Of a DNA stretch of 64,000 bases, positions 22,236-33,957 are shown piece after piece. Position 1 is the stretch's first letter. Each line of letters opens with the position of its first letter. This DNA comes from Quillaja saponaria. Its lineage: Eukaryota > Streptophyta > Magnoliopsida > Fabales > Quillajaceae. Position numbers and translations under genes: made by a program. A model generated the notes under the pieces. The model worked only from the letters and a program-made list of their open reading frames with translations. It searched no databases and had not been told where the DNA came from. The stretch lies in NCBI GenBank assembly GCA_029379385.1, contig CM055605.1, positions 9,211,001 through 9,275,000 on the forward strand, in the 5' to 3' direction.

Positions 22236-23035
22236 AAATCAAGGGCAATTTCAATAATACTTTTTCTTGTGATTCTAGGCAGAATAGTTTCATTTGTTGA
22301 TGGAGTTGAAATAGTATCATCCTACACGAGATTAAACCATTACAACATACAAAATACAAAACAAAGAAATTGTTGTTTTGATTTTTGAACATCAAAGTTT
22401 CCCTGACCACTAAACAATGAACTCAAATTGTTGGTATTATTTTTCCATCTTGCCTTTAGAAGTTGGTAATATCTACAATGTACTGCAAGTGATTCATACC
22501 TAAGATTTATGTAATATTAAAAGGTTTTGGATGATTTAAAAGAATGTTGGTATAGGTTATACCTTCACAATAAATATATTGGATGAAGAACGTTCCTCAA
22601 TACATACACATATATATATCTTCCACTTGTTGCATCCAAGAATAACATGTTTGAGAACCCTCTAGCCCTTGCTTCAGCGGTTGTTTTATAATTCTACATA
22701 AATCGAAGTGACAAGAGCGAATCAATTAAGAACAACATAATGAATGCAACAATGAGTTATACAGTAGATTTGTTATGCCTACCAGTGAATAATTTGTGAC
22801 AGCCTTTACTTCTCCAGTCCCACCAAAAATAACACTGTAGAGCTTATCCTCAACAACCAAGTTCAGAGCACCCCAAATTGATAGAAAAGCCAATTTAAGC
22901 AAAACAAGTAAACCACCTTGTGATAACTACTAACAGGAGAAGTGTATATCAGGCATGTATATTCAGATGCTGAACCTACTCCTAGTACAGGTCTAGTTCC
23001 CACTATCCTAACACATAGTGACCCTTTACCTGGAT
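22236..23035 (-). pseudogene. Branched-chain amino-acid aminotransferase fragment (4 exons)
   Basis: Four exon-like pieces in the correct order for a plant BCAT, a PLP enzyme of Leu/Ile/Val metabolism. (1) About 22,930-23,033: [20 protein letters not shown] then [11 protein letters not shown]. (2) About 22,782-22,876: [11 protein letters not shown] then GGTGEVKAVTNYS with donor GTAGGC. (3) About 22,604-22,696, after acceptor tgtag: EARARGFSNMLFLDATSGR. (4) About 22,236-22,319, after acceptor gtgtag: DDTISTPSTNE then TILPRITRKSIIEIALDFGY. Retained introns show it came from genomic duplication, not a processed mRNA. The PLP-lysine region of piece 2 carries VKAVTNY, as in real BCATs, but the RP-L segment is altered and the first exons and the C-terminus are missing; the LINE starts about 170 bp further on. 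Non-functional. Confidence 0.78.
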
Positions 23036-23149
23036 GAAGCATCTATTGCAAAATTTTACACAAAATTCATTTAACATCATATAGATAGAAAAATGCATAT
23101 ACCGGGACAAGAAAAATAAGATAGGATTATGACTTGTGATGAGAAAAAT

Positions 23150-23330
23150 TCCCAACATTTGTTTTGCAATGAACAAGAAAAATCACCATCCATCACATAC
23201 AGTGGCTCCAAAAGCAACCATGGCATGTTCCTTAGCAACAACAGCACCATAATCAGAAGCTTAATCAAATGTGTTCATGAGAGCTCCCTTGACACTACAA
23301 AAAAGGATAAAGAAGAAAAAGATGAAAATT
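23150..23330 (-). other. Unassigned exon-like segment next to the BCAT remnant
   Basis: After an acceptor-like cttttttgtag on the minus strand, one frame reads VKGALMNTFD, a TAA, then ASDYGAVVAKEHAMVAFGAT and VCDGW before a stop. It looks like decayed coding sequence. I do not recognise it as part of BCAT, and it may be the remnant of another gene carried with it. Confidence 0.35.
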
Positions 23331-23727
23331 TAGGTGGCACAAATGAAAGCCAATAGAACCAAAGTCAAAAATGAAAACCAAAATTAATTAGGAGTTAATT
23401 GTTGTTTACCATGTTTTTTCTTTTCTTTTCCTTTATAGAATTTACTAGTAAGCCTTAGGTTAAGAAAACCATACACTCAACTTGCTACTGCCTCGTTGCA
23501 TAACTCAAGGCCAATTCATTCAGAAAGTTGAATAAATAAACAAAGATTGCTCATGAGATTGAAAAGAGCTTAGGAGTTCCAAATGTCGATATATATACAT
23601 ATATATAAATTGAATATGATCCCTCCTATTGAATTCAGAAAATAACTTTAGAGATTCGAAGGATACCAAACTGAAATCAAAATTTCAAGTCCTCACCTCA
23701 ACTAACCTACAAAGCTTTATCCTTCAA

Positions 23728-24313
23728 AATCCTCCTTTGGAAAATGAAACAAGTCCAGGGAAACGCCATATATCAAAGTGAGTGAGGGACGTGATAAATT
23801 GTTAATCTTCCTCTGAGTATGATAAGGATTCAAGATGGTTACACCCATAGAAATGGAGACCAATAAGCTTGGGGAAGAAGTTTAGTGAGAAGGAAGTCAG
23901 AGAATTGCAGCTATCTACTATCCAGAGCCATTGAAGGGAAGTATAGCAGTGGCACATAGGAAACTCCACTTCCGAGCAATGGTCGATTTCCAACTCTCAA
24001 TGTCGTTGTGATTATTGAGCAGGATCTTCCCAAGAAAAGATTCCAGGATTCCACTTCCATTTATTTTGACAATTGTCAATGTAGATGGCAGGTTTTCCAG
24101 CATCAACTTCTTGCATTCCCTTAAGGCAAGAGAACTGATAACTGGAGTCCTGGGAAATGAAGACTCAAGCTGCTGGCACTCCTTAATCACTAAGTTTGTT
24201 AAATAAGGGAGGGGTTGTGGAAATTTTCCCGAGAGAAATAATTCTCCAATCATGGTAGTCGTCCGTGCAAAAACAGAATTGGACAGATGGAAGTGATCGC
24301 AATTCACAAACAA
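23728..24313 (-). pseudogene. CNL remnant with start codon fused to LRR
   Basis: The right end carries the CNL translation start (an MFV extension, then MIGELFLS) and runs on without interruption into mid-LRR sequence (LPYLTNLVIKECQQLESSFP, ALRECKKLMLENLPSTL, LGKILLNN). That LRR stretch matches CNL1 residues far downstream. The rest of the CC, the whole NB-ARC and the early LRR are missing. A frameshift near 23,990 is followed by VEFPMCHCYTSLQWL and FFPKLIGLHFYGCNHLESLS, then a stop; weaker homology reaches about 23,728. It cannot make a resistance protein. Confidence 0.8.
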
Positions 24314-24329
24314 GAATTGTCATGAAGAG

Positions 24330-26227
24330 ATAGACAATATGCCTATTGGCATATCATAATTAAGGGAACTTGTAAACTGCCAATGATTGACCAGCAATAA
24401 TGTCTTTTTTATTCTTCCATACAAAGCAAATTTTTGATTCACACTTAAATTAAATAATGTGGTGTGGTGGTGCCTATAAAAAAATCTTACTACAGTTAAA
24501 TGAAAATCTGGGAATTGAAATTCTTGGCACGGCACTCTTCCTTGTCAATTAATCTATTCATTCTGAAGGGACAATAATTTATTAACTATGCAAACCGGTT
24601 GATTCAATCAATTTAGTCGTCTAATTTGTAAGTTAGTAAATGAATGCTGCAACTAATTTTGAATCAAAGACCTGCATCCATATGAGCGACTAAGATGCAT
24701 TAGTAAACAAAATTATATCAATTTCTTAGATGGAAAGGCATATCTTCATGTTCAGGCTACTATTTTTAAGGTCTTTGAATACGCCTTTCATTTCTTATTC
24801 ACTCTGCTTAAAACAATGCTCTGTTTTTTAAAGGGAAGTTTGCTTTTAGTTTAGAAAGGAGCAATAAGACAATAGCATACAACTTAACCAAGTAAATTGA
24901 CAAAACTAAGATAATTGCAATCCCAAGTAAAATAATGGACAAGCCTTAGGAGACCATAACTTGCAAATAGTTGCAATTGAGTAATGACAAACTAGAGTTT
25001 CATTCGAATATGCTAGCTTAATGCATAATAACATTTAAGCTTGTAGTGAAGAGTACATTGAATCATTTTCTATATCCTAACACATTCAAATATGGATTCT
25101 GCCACTAACTTAAATGAATGACACTAGCTAGCATTTGTATTCTTCAAAGTTGAGAAGATTACTAGATGAAAGACAAAGTAAATAAACCTAGTACAGCTTC
25201 AGTCAGTGACATGATCACAGAAGCAAGTTTCAGATCATACTTGGACATCGGGTGGAGGAAATCAAGTTGTTCTATATGTTTCATGTATCACCATCAAATA
25301 TATTATCTCATAAAGTTCATTCTCTTGCATACCATGTGGACCCTCCCCTACCACCAATGCTTCAGCAATATTGGTCAATCACATCTTGTAAATCTGCAGC
25401 CAGAACAGCTAATGAAGCTCATTTAGAGCTTGCTTATTACCAACGAACACCTCACAAGTATCCTTCTTGCAGTGATATCTAAGAGGCTTATGGAGCGGCA
25501 TGTGGAGAAGAGACATGTTCATCCGAACAGCAACAAAATCAGTTAGAAAGGAGTAAGTAAATGCTAGTGTGGTTTCTTTTTTCACTCCCCAAATTTTGTA
25601 ATTGCGATTATGGTAAGGACCAAAACAAGTAATTCTTAGTACATATAAGCAACAAATCCAGTAGCAGATCTTTGAAAGTTGCAACTCAAGAACTGAAAAT
25701 CCGGCAAAAGAAAGAGGACACAGCTACAATCATGTAACCTTTGCATAACAAGTAATTCTTATAGCAGTAAAAGCTTATGAACACACTGCTCAGAGAATGA
25801 TAGATATGCACAAGTAAAACATCCCAACTAAAACATATGGCAAAGGAATGGAGCCAGCCATACATTCGACCTGATATGGATGCTTAATGTATGATACAAC
25901 AGAAATAATATAAATCATAAATCATGATGAAGCTGACTATTGAGGATATCATGCTAGAAACCGAGATAACTGATGCAAAATCCGTCTGACATTTGTTTTA
26001 TATTCAAAACTTGAAATAAATTTCCCCAGGCTTCTACAGTTCAAAGGTCAGACAACCAAAGATTGTCCCAGATTATGAAGTATATATTTAAAAGGGGTGA
26101 GCATTTCCAGCAATTTCATTTCAAAAAATTGCAATACTAGGAATAAGAAAGGATTTGTACATATGATACCTTTGCAAGTGTTCAAGAATTAAGACCCCAG
26201 CAGGTGAACATACTGAAGAGATTGTAT
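24330..26227. other. Intergenic; flank block related to 55 kb; no assigned gene
   Basis: About 24,600-24,950 resembles 3,240-3,570 (the aatga-t-c-actaattt and caaagacctgcatccatat region). About 25,780-26,110 matches 55,070-55,370, including acactgctcagagaa then agatatgcacaagtaaaaca. A 91-codon minus frame at 25,409-25,684, including KPLRYHCKKDTCEVFVGNK, has a coding-like look but no recognised family or start context; I leave it uncalled. Confidence 0.4.
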
Positions 26228-26335
26228 CAAGGACTTGTGCGAACACAATCTTGAGCACCAAGATTTTGCTTTGCAATTCTTTTTTCCAATTTTTTTGCCA
26301 TTTGATCTTCATCTTTCTTAGCCTCTTTGCACTCC
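26228..26335 (-). other. Exon-like module A, copy d
   Basis: After acceptor-like tttgactag, one frame reads ECKEAKKDEDQMAKKLEKR then IAKQNLGAQDCVRTSP and TGA. This preserves the charged front half well. The DP of the core is DC here. The copy lies in the flank between the 24-kb remnant and the 28-kb fragment. Confidence 0.42.
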
Positions 26336-27113
26336 CTAGTCAAATGAGAAATTTGTATTTCTAAGTATTAGAATGCCATTCAACAAAAGAAAATCATGAA
26401 TGTACCCAATGTGTTACTGTTTAAGAGCATATGAGTATGAAAATAAAATGAAAGTAAACATGTAGGAAGTCATGTGATCAAGCACGTGTCAGTGGCTCCA
26501 TATTCTGTGCTACATTACAGAGCTGCTAGAAGTTGGACAAACTGTTAGAATAAGTACTGAAAAGACATATTTCTCAATCTTGGGGTCCATGTGTTTTTTA
26601 ACAGAGGAAGATTGAAGTCATGCAATAGACTTATTACTGCTAAAAAATAATCAATGAAGCCTGAAACGTTTGTAGAATTTTCAGATCAAAATTACAACTT
26701 AGAATTTGAGGGGGGAAAAAAAAACACAGGTGTTGAAAAAAATATGAAAACCAAGCATGAAACGTTTTTAGAATTTTGGGTTCATAAACTACCAGTAATT
26801 TACAAATGAAAAAAAAATCATAGTCAGAACATGGGTGTTTATTGTTATAGTATAGACAGTATTGAATTCCCAATTTTTACCTGCAAACTTTCAGTGAGTC
26901 TTGCTGTAACAATCATCTGTCTGCTCTTATTGACCATATAGTTATAGCACCATCATCAACAACCCAAAGCAACATTCTGCAGTATAAAACTATAAAAGGC
27001 AAAAATTGAAGTTTATAAGCACTTTTGGATGCACCAATGGCTATAGTTTGAAAGTGAAATTAGAAAAAAAGAAAACAAACAAATTACCTCAGACAAGAAC
27101 TGTGGTCAAGAAT

Positions 27114-27264
27114 TTACTGCCCAGCATGTGAACATACTGAAGAGATTGCATCATGAAGGACTTGGGCGAAAACTGGGTCTTGAGCACCAAAATTTTGCTT
27201 TTAAGTTCTTTTTTCCAATTTTTTGCCCATTGGTCTTTCATATATCTTAGCCTCTTTGCACTCC
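27114..27264 (-). other. Exon-like module A, copy e
   Basis: After acceptor-like tttgactag: ECKEAKIYERPMGKKLEKRT, a TAA, then KQNFGAQDPVFAQVLHDA and ISSVCSHAGQ before TAA. The segment then ends in agttcttgtctgag/gtaatt, a donor that matches the donor in the CNL 3'-UTRs (agttcttataagag/gtaa in CNL1). So this copy shares its 3' border with the terminal CNL exon. Confidence 0.42.
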
Positions 27265-27504
27265 CTAGTCAAATGAGAAATTTGAATTTCTAAGAATGGG
27301 AATGCCATTCATCAGAAAAAATAATGAATGTACCAAATGTGCTACTGTTTAAGAGCATTTGAGCAAGAAAATAAAGTGAAAGTAAAAATGTAGGTAAGTC
27401 ATGTGATCAAGCACGTATTGGCTCCATATTCATGTGCTGCTTAACTTACAGCTGCTAGCAGTTGGAGAAACTGGTAGAATATGTACAGAAAATTGCCAAT
27501 ATGA

Positions 27505-27705
27505 AACCAAATACATATTTCTCAATATAGGATCCATATGTTTGTTAATAGAAGATTAAAGTCATAATAATCAATGAAGCCTTCTGCTGGCAACAGCATG
27601 GAACCAAATACATATTTCTCAATCTGGGATCAATCTTCCATATATTTGTTAACAGAAGATTAAAGTCATATTAATCAATGAAGCCTTCTACTGGCAACAG
27701 CATGG
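27505..27705. repeat. Two-copy tandem repeat, about 100 bp unit
   Basis: Units start at 27,505 and 27,603 with accaaatacatatttctcaa and end in ctggcaacagcatgg. The matching flank near CNL3 (about 58,615-58,650) and the 4.4-kb flank have only one copy of the end segment, so the duplication is local. Confidence 0.75.
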
Positions 27706-28170
27706 TAAAAAGCATATATATCTTAATTATGAAAGATCGATTAGGTCTTGACCATATTTTCCCACCAAATCGATACACTTGACAATATTCTCAGATCTAG
27801 CTCCAGATCATGACAAAAAAATTAATAATTTCATTCCATAAGCAATGTCAAGACATGGTAAAAAGCAACAACTACAGAATATTATGACATCAACTAATAG
27901 AAAATATTATCCTGGGATTGTGTTTAGCATAGAATTCTAGTTTGGTACCACCAAAGTCTGACTGATCCTTGCTGTAGCAAACATTTGTCAGCTCTAGTTG
28001 ACCATATAGGGATAGCACCAGCATCAACAAACCAAAGCAACATTCTGCAGCCTAAATTTATAAACAGAAAAATCTTCACATTCATAGTTTGAAAACAAAA
28101 TTGGCACGAGAAAAGAAAAAGAATTACCTCATAGAAGAACCGCGGGTCATTCCATCTCAGGACATGTGGC

Positions 28171-28775
28171 TCATGTGACTATATCATCTTCAATCCGGAT
28201 GCAAGGTATATGAGCAATCTTATGCCTGTCCTCTCCTTTCTCCTTTTGGCATCGCTTTACCAACAGAGGACATTAGCCCTTGATGCTCGGAATTGACAGG
28301 AACCATGGAAGACCCTCGTCTGGCAAAGCCTAGGAGATTGGGGCAATCATGTATATTTAATTCCTTGAGAGATGTTAGGCAAAGCAAGCCCTTATGGTGA
28401 ATTAATTTCAGATTCCAACATTTATAGAAGGAAAGAGTTGAAAGGAGGTGGGGAGCAGCCCTTCCTCTGGAAAGGACTCTACATTATCATATCCGAAGCT
28501 GATACAAAAGGATTGCAGAGAATGACGTCTTCATAAACCCCAATCCATGCACTATAAGTTTGGGGCAACTATAGATGGAAAGAGATTTTAGATTGGAGGG
28601 CAAACCCCCTTGTGGAAATGATTCAACTAGCGGACAATCTTCCAATATTGGTAGTGCAAGAGATGGAAGGAGGGCATGCATTTGTTCAGACAGTGACTTC
28701 AAATATTCTTACTTTCACATTGCATCTACCAGGAATAAGGTAATCTCAATTAGAAGCTGAAAATATTTGGAAGGT
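28171..28775 (-). pseudogene. CNL 3' LRR fragment
   Basis: Carries the CNL stop region (28,171), the final LRR segments and upstream LRR pieces such as MKSLSEQMHALLPSLALPIL, DCPLVESFPQGGLPSNLKSL. Compared with CNL1 it is broken by frameshifts and loses similarity near 28,700-28,775, just upstream of the EQMHALLPSL stretch. No CC or NB-ARC accompanies it. The 3'-UTR donor is kept 43 nt after the stop (exon end 28,128). It is a 5'-truncated pseudogene. Confidence 0.8.
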
Positions 28776-30137
28776 GGATACTAATCAACTCAGGTTCCTT
28801 TAGTTTAACAGTATAAGTATGAAAGTTCAACAAATGAAATGGAGGAAAAATATTCATAAGACACTTCTAAAATTGACACATAATAAGTATTCAGTAACCA
28901 TTAGTTAAAGCAAACTGTTATAAGCTAAAAAAAATTAAGTTTAAGCAATGTATCTAATAAACTTTCAAGTGATAACTTCACCATAGTAAGTAAAGTAATT
29001 AGAAAAACATGAAGATGTCAATTTAAAAAAATCACGTACAAACATAGACAATGCACGACTATGCTAAGGGTCTGGTTCTCTAATATTGTAAATATTACTT
29101 TATCTCAGTCAGATCACTAAATTAAAACTTCCATGACAAACACTGATATAATTATGTGACATCAACTTTGTACTAAATGATGACAATTATAAAGAACTGA
29201 AAATCCTCGACCAAAAGAACTGAAAATCCTCGACCAAACCATTCACATATTCATAAAAAATTTATTGGTTGATACTAAAGTTAATTATTCTCATTCTTCA
29301 ACAAATACAAAAGGGAAATTCATTGTAGAAGAAAGTATACAATTTAAGAGATACCCAATAGCAATATTCTTCAAATGCGTGTTCTCATTTACCTTTTTAA
29401 TAATTTAAAAGGAAAAAGAGAGTGAATACTACATGCACTTGTTTGAATTAAACAGTAGGAAAGACCAGTAAGTAACACATACCCACATCAATATTCTAAG
29501 TATGGTTTGTTTCCTTTTGATCATTCTAATTTGCTAGTATCACTTGTGGAGCAGTCAGCAAGGCACACCTCAGTAACCAAAACATTGAAGACCCTGAAAA
29601 AAATGAGGTAATATTCAAATCAGAGTAAAAGACAAAGTCATGAAACTATCATGAAAATGGTAGAAAAAGATGGAAAGAAAGTGGAGAGAAAACTTGAAAT
29701 GACCCACGAATGAAATGGCAAATCAAACTTATGACAATACTAATTCAAAAAATAAGGGGAAAAATAATCAATGATGGATTCTAGTTTGGTACCTGCAAAG
29801 TCTGATTGACCGTTGCCGTACCAACATTTGTAAGCTCTAGTTGACCATTTAGTTATAGCACCAGCATCAACAAATCAAAACAACATTCTGCAACCTAAAT
29901 TTATAAATGGAAAAATCTTGACATTCATAGTTTGAAAGCAAAATTGGCACAAGAAAAGAAAAAGAAATTACCTCTGATAAGAACCGAGGGTCATTCCATC
30001 TTAAGACATGTAGCTCATGGGATTATCTCATCTTCATAATTATAAAAGGCAAAGGTTAAAGTTTATAAGCAATTTTGGATGCACCAATGGCTATAGTTTG
30101 AAAGTGAAATTAGAAACAAAGAAAACAAAAGAATCAC
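28776..30137. repeat. CNL2 3' flank, duplicated downstream of CNL3
   Basis: 28,776-29,400 is AT-rich with no gene; a perfect two-copy repeat of about 24 bp (aaagaactgaaaatcctcga) lies near 29,191-29,238. From about 29,420 to 30,137 the sequence is nearly the same as 59,370-60,083, including the stretch around gtggagcagtcagcaag. This is the presumed 3'-UTR intron and flank shared by CNL2 and CNL3 and shows their recent common origin. Confidence 0.7.
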
Positions 30138-30180
30138 CTCTGACAAGAACTTTGGGTCATTCCATCTCAAGACATGCGGC

Positions 30181-33100
30181 TCATGTGACTTACCACACCA
30201 TCAATCAGTATGTGACGTATATGAGTAATCTTATGCTAGTCATCTCCTTGCTCCTTTTGGCATCGCTGTTTAAGCAGAGGACAATTGCCACCGATATGCA
30301 GACTAAACAGGGACCTTGGGAGACCCTCATCTGGCAAGCCTTGGAGATTGGGGCAATTCCCGTATAAATAAGTCCACAAGAGATTTTAGGTAGAGCATGC
30401 CCTTATGGTGAATTGATTTCAGATTCCAACAATTAACGATGGCAAGCGTTTTCAGAGAGGTCGGAAGCAGCCCTTCCTCCAGAAAGGACTCTACATTATC
30501 ATATCCACAGCTAATACGAAAGTATTGCAGAGAATAAAGTCTGCATAAACCCCAATCCATGCGGGAGGCTATGAGTTTGGAGCAACCAGCGATGCAAAGA
30601 TGTTTTAGTTTGGAGGGCAAACCCCCTTCTGGAAATGATTCAACTAGCGGACAATCTATCAACCTTAGCTCTAAAAGAGACGGAAGGAGGGCGTGCATTC
30701 GTCTAACTCAAGGTTCTCCAAAACTGGAGTCATGGGAATTGAAGACGCCAGCTGGTGGCACCCTCCAATCACTAGTTTTGTTAAACAAGGAAGGTGTCGC
30801 TGCAGTTGCCCCTTAAGCTTCGGACAGTTTTTTATATGAAGCTCTTTAAGATTCGTGAAAGTTGCTGCATCAATATGATCTTCAAAACAACACCATTCTT
30901 CCCATTCCACCATGTTCTCAAACTTCAAAATTTCAAGGGATCCAAAAGGCTGAGCAATTGACGATGAATTGTTCCCATAAAACTCGGGACCGATAGCCAC
31001 TATTGCATCAAACCCAGAAATTGAGAGCTCCTTTAAAGAGGGTAATTGCCCAAGTGGTGGCAAAGAGAAACAGTACTTGCAGCCACTCAGCTCAAGAGAT
31101 ACGAATGTGGACAACGAACCAAACCAATCTGGAAGTCTTGTTCCACCGTAGTTCCTGATTGTTAGGTTTTTCAAGTTTGTATGAGGTTTGAGCTTCTCTA
31201 ATACATCCCTTTCATTGCGCGAGTCTTCATTGTTTTGACTCCATACCAACTCCAATGTCACCAGATATTTTTTGTTCTTCATATTGGCCTCCGCAGCATC
31301 CGTAGGAGTTACTACCTTCTGTAGTTGCACAAGTGAAAGTTGCCCCCGAAGATTGAGTTGGCCCAACTCCTTGATATTTTAGACCCACTAACATAAAAAG
31401 ATGTCAAAGTTTGAAGATTTCTTAATTTTCCCAAGTGAATAGGATTCTCCTTTAAGCTAGTTCCAACAAAATTCAGATGACGAAGATTAACAAGTCTATG
31501 CATCTCCGATGGCAACTCTTCCAAAATTCACATTTGTTTAGCTTCATTGTCTGCAAATTATAAAATTGACATGTCGAATCAGGTAACTTTTTTATTCTGT
31601 TCTGAGAGAGATCAAGATAACGTAGATGGTTAAGATTGCCTATAGAGTCCGGCAATTCCTCCAATTGATCATAGCCATACAAAGATAATGACTGTAAGCA
31701 CTTTTTTGAAGACAAAAGATCTTGAGGCATCCCTATCGATCCCCAAGAAATGACTCCTATTAATAGGAACGCCCAACAAAAGACTCCTATTGGTAGGAAC
31801 GTGCGTAGTCTATCTACCTTGTATATAAACTCTAAACTCCCAAAATTTACAAGCTCAGATAATACACTTGAAAAATGACGAGTCTTTCTTGTTAAGTTTT
31901 TTGCCTCAGCTCCCCCTAACCTCGCATCTTCCTCTAACCGGTAATAGAATTCTCCAGATACATACTTTGCCAAATCATTGAGAAGGTCATGCATGACAAA
32001 ATATGTTTTATTGCTGCTAGACTGTTGAAAAAAACACCTCGACAGTAGATCACGAAAGTACTCATTGCCTACATCTTCAATTCTCTTATCCTTGTGGGAA
32101 ATCTGCAAAAAATTCTCAGCCATCCACAATAGCACTAAATCCTCCATGTTAAACTCATAATATTTTGGAAATAAGGAACAGTAAGCGAAGCATCGTTTAA
32201 GATGTGAGGGGAGGTAATGATAGCTCAATATAAGAGCAGGCATAATGTTGCTCCCATCATTTGGCATATTCCATATGTCACTTGTCAAAATATTTTCCCA
32301 TTCCTCAGGAGATGATTTTGTGTAAAAGAGGCCTCCGAGTGTTTTCAATGCTAATGACAACCCTTTGCATTTTGCAACAATCTTTCTACCAATTGGTTCA
32401 AGGCTTGGATTTGCATTACAATCTTCCTTACCGAAGGCATGAGTAGCAAATACCATCCAACAATATTCTTCTGCTAATTCTTTTAGATGATGTATTTGAG
32501 AACAACGCATGGTTAATGCAACTCTTTCACCACGGGTGGTTACAAGGATCTTGCTTCCTGGTGCTCCATAATTGAAAGGACTCTGCAAGACCTTCCAATT
32601 TGACTTGTTCTCGTTCCAAACATCATCTAGCACAAGAAGGAATTTTTTTCCCATCAATTTCTCTTGAGTTTAAGTTGAAGTGTGTTTAGTTCCTGAGCAT
32701 CGTCATTTGACAAAGTAATTGCCTCCAGAGTTGCCCTTGTTACCCTTTTAACATCAAATTCTTCAGAAACACAAACCCAAGATTTGAGGCCAAATTGATC
32801 ATCCATCCTCTTGTCATTGTACACAAGCTGGGCAAGAGTGGTCTTTCCCAACCCACCCATGCCCACAATAGTAATGACAGATGGGTGACTGCCACTCTCA
32901 GTATCATCTGACAACAATAACTTAATTATCTTTTCTTTATCATCATCTCTACCGTATATGGAAGATTCATCTACCAAAGCAGATGATGGTAATCTTTGTG
33001 ACGAATGCCCTCCAACTCCATCACCAGCATTACTTCCTTTTTTCAGTTCAAGTAACTCCACTCGGATTGCTAAATATTCCAAATTGTTAAGGACTTCTTG

Positions 33101-33463
33101 TACCCTTGATTCCATCGTTCTTTCAAATGGATTAACGAAGAAGTTTCGTACCTTGCTTGTGGTGGACTTGAATTCAGCTTCTGACTTTGTTTTGGAGGCT
33201 TCAGTTTCAATCTCATCCAAGATATCCTCTGACTCATAGACAGCGTCTTTGACTTCAACAAGCCATGCTTTCACATTTGGATCTGTCATCTGCTTCTTCT
33301 CAGCATCATTGATCACTGCATTGATGGATAAGAGCTTAATTTTCAACTTTCTCAGCAAATCATCCTTGAGTTTTCCACTTCGGAAGAAGTTCACAACCTC
33401 AGGAGAAGCCAACCTGTCAAAAGCCACCTGAAGGAAGGAAGAGAGAACCAATTCTCCAGCCAT
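30181..33463 (-). pseudogene. CNL2: CC-NB-LRR pseudogene
   Basis: Starts MAGELVLSSFLQ at 33,463. The CC, P-loop GMGGLGKTT and RNBS-A are in one frame to about 32,664, where a one-base loss shifts it. The next frame carries kinase-2 LLVLDDVW, ILVTTRG, a GLSLA in place of GLPLA, FAYCSLFPKYYEF, and MHDL, then shifts again near 31,524 (one base lost) and 31,376 (two bases gained). The LRR continues to about 30,700, where roughly 455 bp present in CNL1 and CNL3 are missing and the frame changes. Further breaks are a one-base gain near 30,360 and a TAG at 30,236-30,238 replacing the conserved Trp of DWHKI. Homology ends at the family stop site at 30,181. With at least six lesions it cannot encode a full receptor; a truncated CC-NB product of about 270 residues is the most it could give. 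Confidence 0.9.
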
Positions 33464-33589
33464 GTTAATCTTCTTTGCAAAAGAAAAAGATGGAAATGAA
33501 GTGATTACAAACAAGATTTGTCTATGCTTTGGAACAAATTATCTGAGTTGTGAGAATAAGTAGAAATTTAGAACATGATAAATTATTCT

Positions 33590-33735
33590 CCTCAGTCTTT
33601 TCGTGGTTTCATGTTAACTTTTTCTATGTTTTTTCAAGTTAAGCTTGTAATTTCCAACGTTCACATGGCTACAGTATTTCTTATGAAATTACGTGGAAAA
33701 TGGGAGAAGGCTTTTTGACTAGCAAGGGTCACCTA
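33590..33735 (-). promoter_or_regulatory. CNL2 upstream block, proximal copy
   Basis: Counterpart of the CNL1 block at 10,225-10,335, lying about 130-270 bp upstream of the CNL2 start. The DNA from the start to about 33,600 is almost the same as 63,849-64,000 upstream of CNL3, so CNL2 and CNL3 share a proximal promoter. Confidence 0.45.
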
Positions 33736-33957
33736 AATTATTCGGTGTCATATCTATATCAACTACTGCAGACAACTTTTTTTCATGGTTCACAATCTTC
33801 AAGCATCATGCTGTACTAAAGAAATACAAAACCCTCACTTTATTATGTAGAACTTTTATTTGTGGTATCGAGTAAGGAGAAGAGCAGAAACGTGTATACC
33901 ACAAAACACTCACTTTATTTTCTAACGGAGATAATTGATGGACACCAGCCATGGTGG

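Noticed and set aside
25166..25684. Overlapping frames of 76-91 codons on both strands
   Set aside because: Some codon-like texture on the minus strand (25,409-25,684) but no recognisable domain, no splice context and competing frames on the other strand.
30017..30367. 116-codon plus-strand frame
   Set aside because: Antisense to the CNL2 3' end and its UTR; the counterpart near CNL3 (59,962-60,168) is shorter and different.
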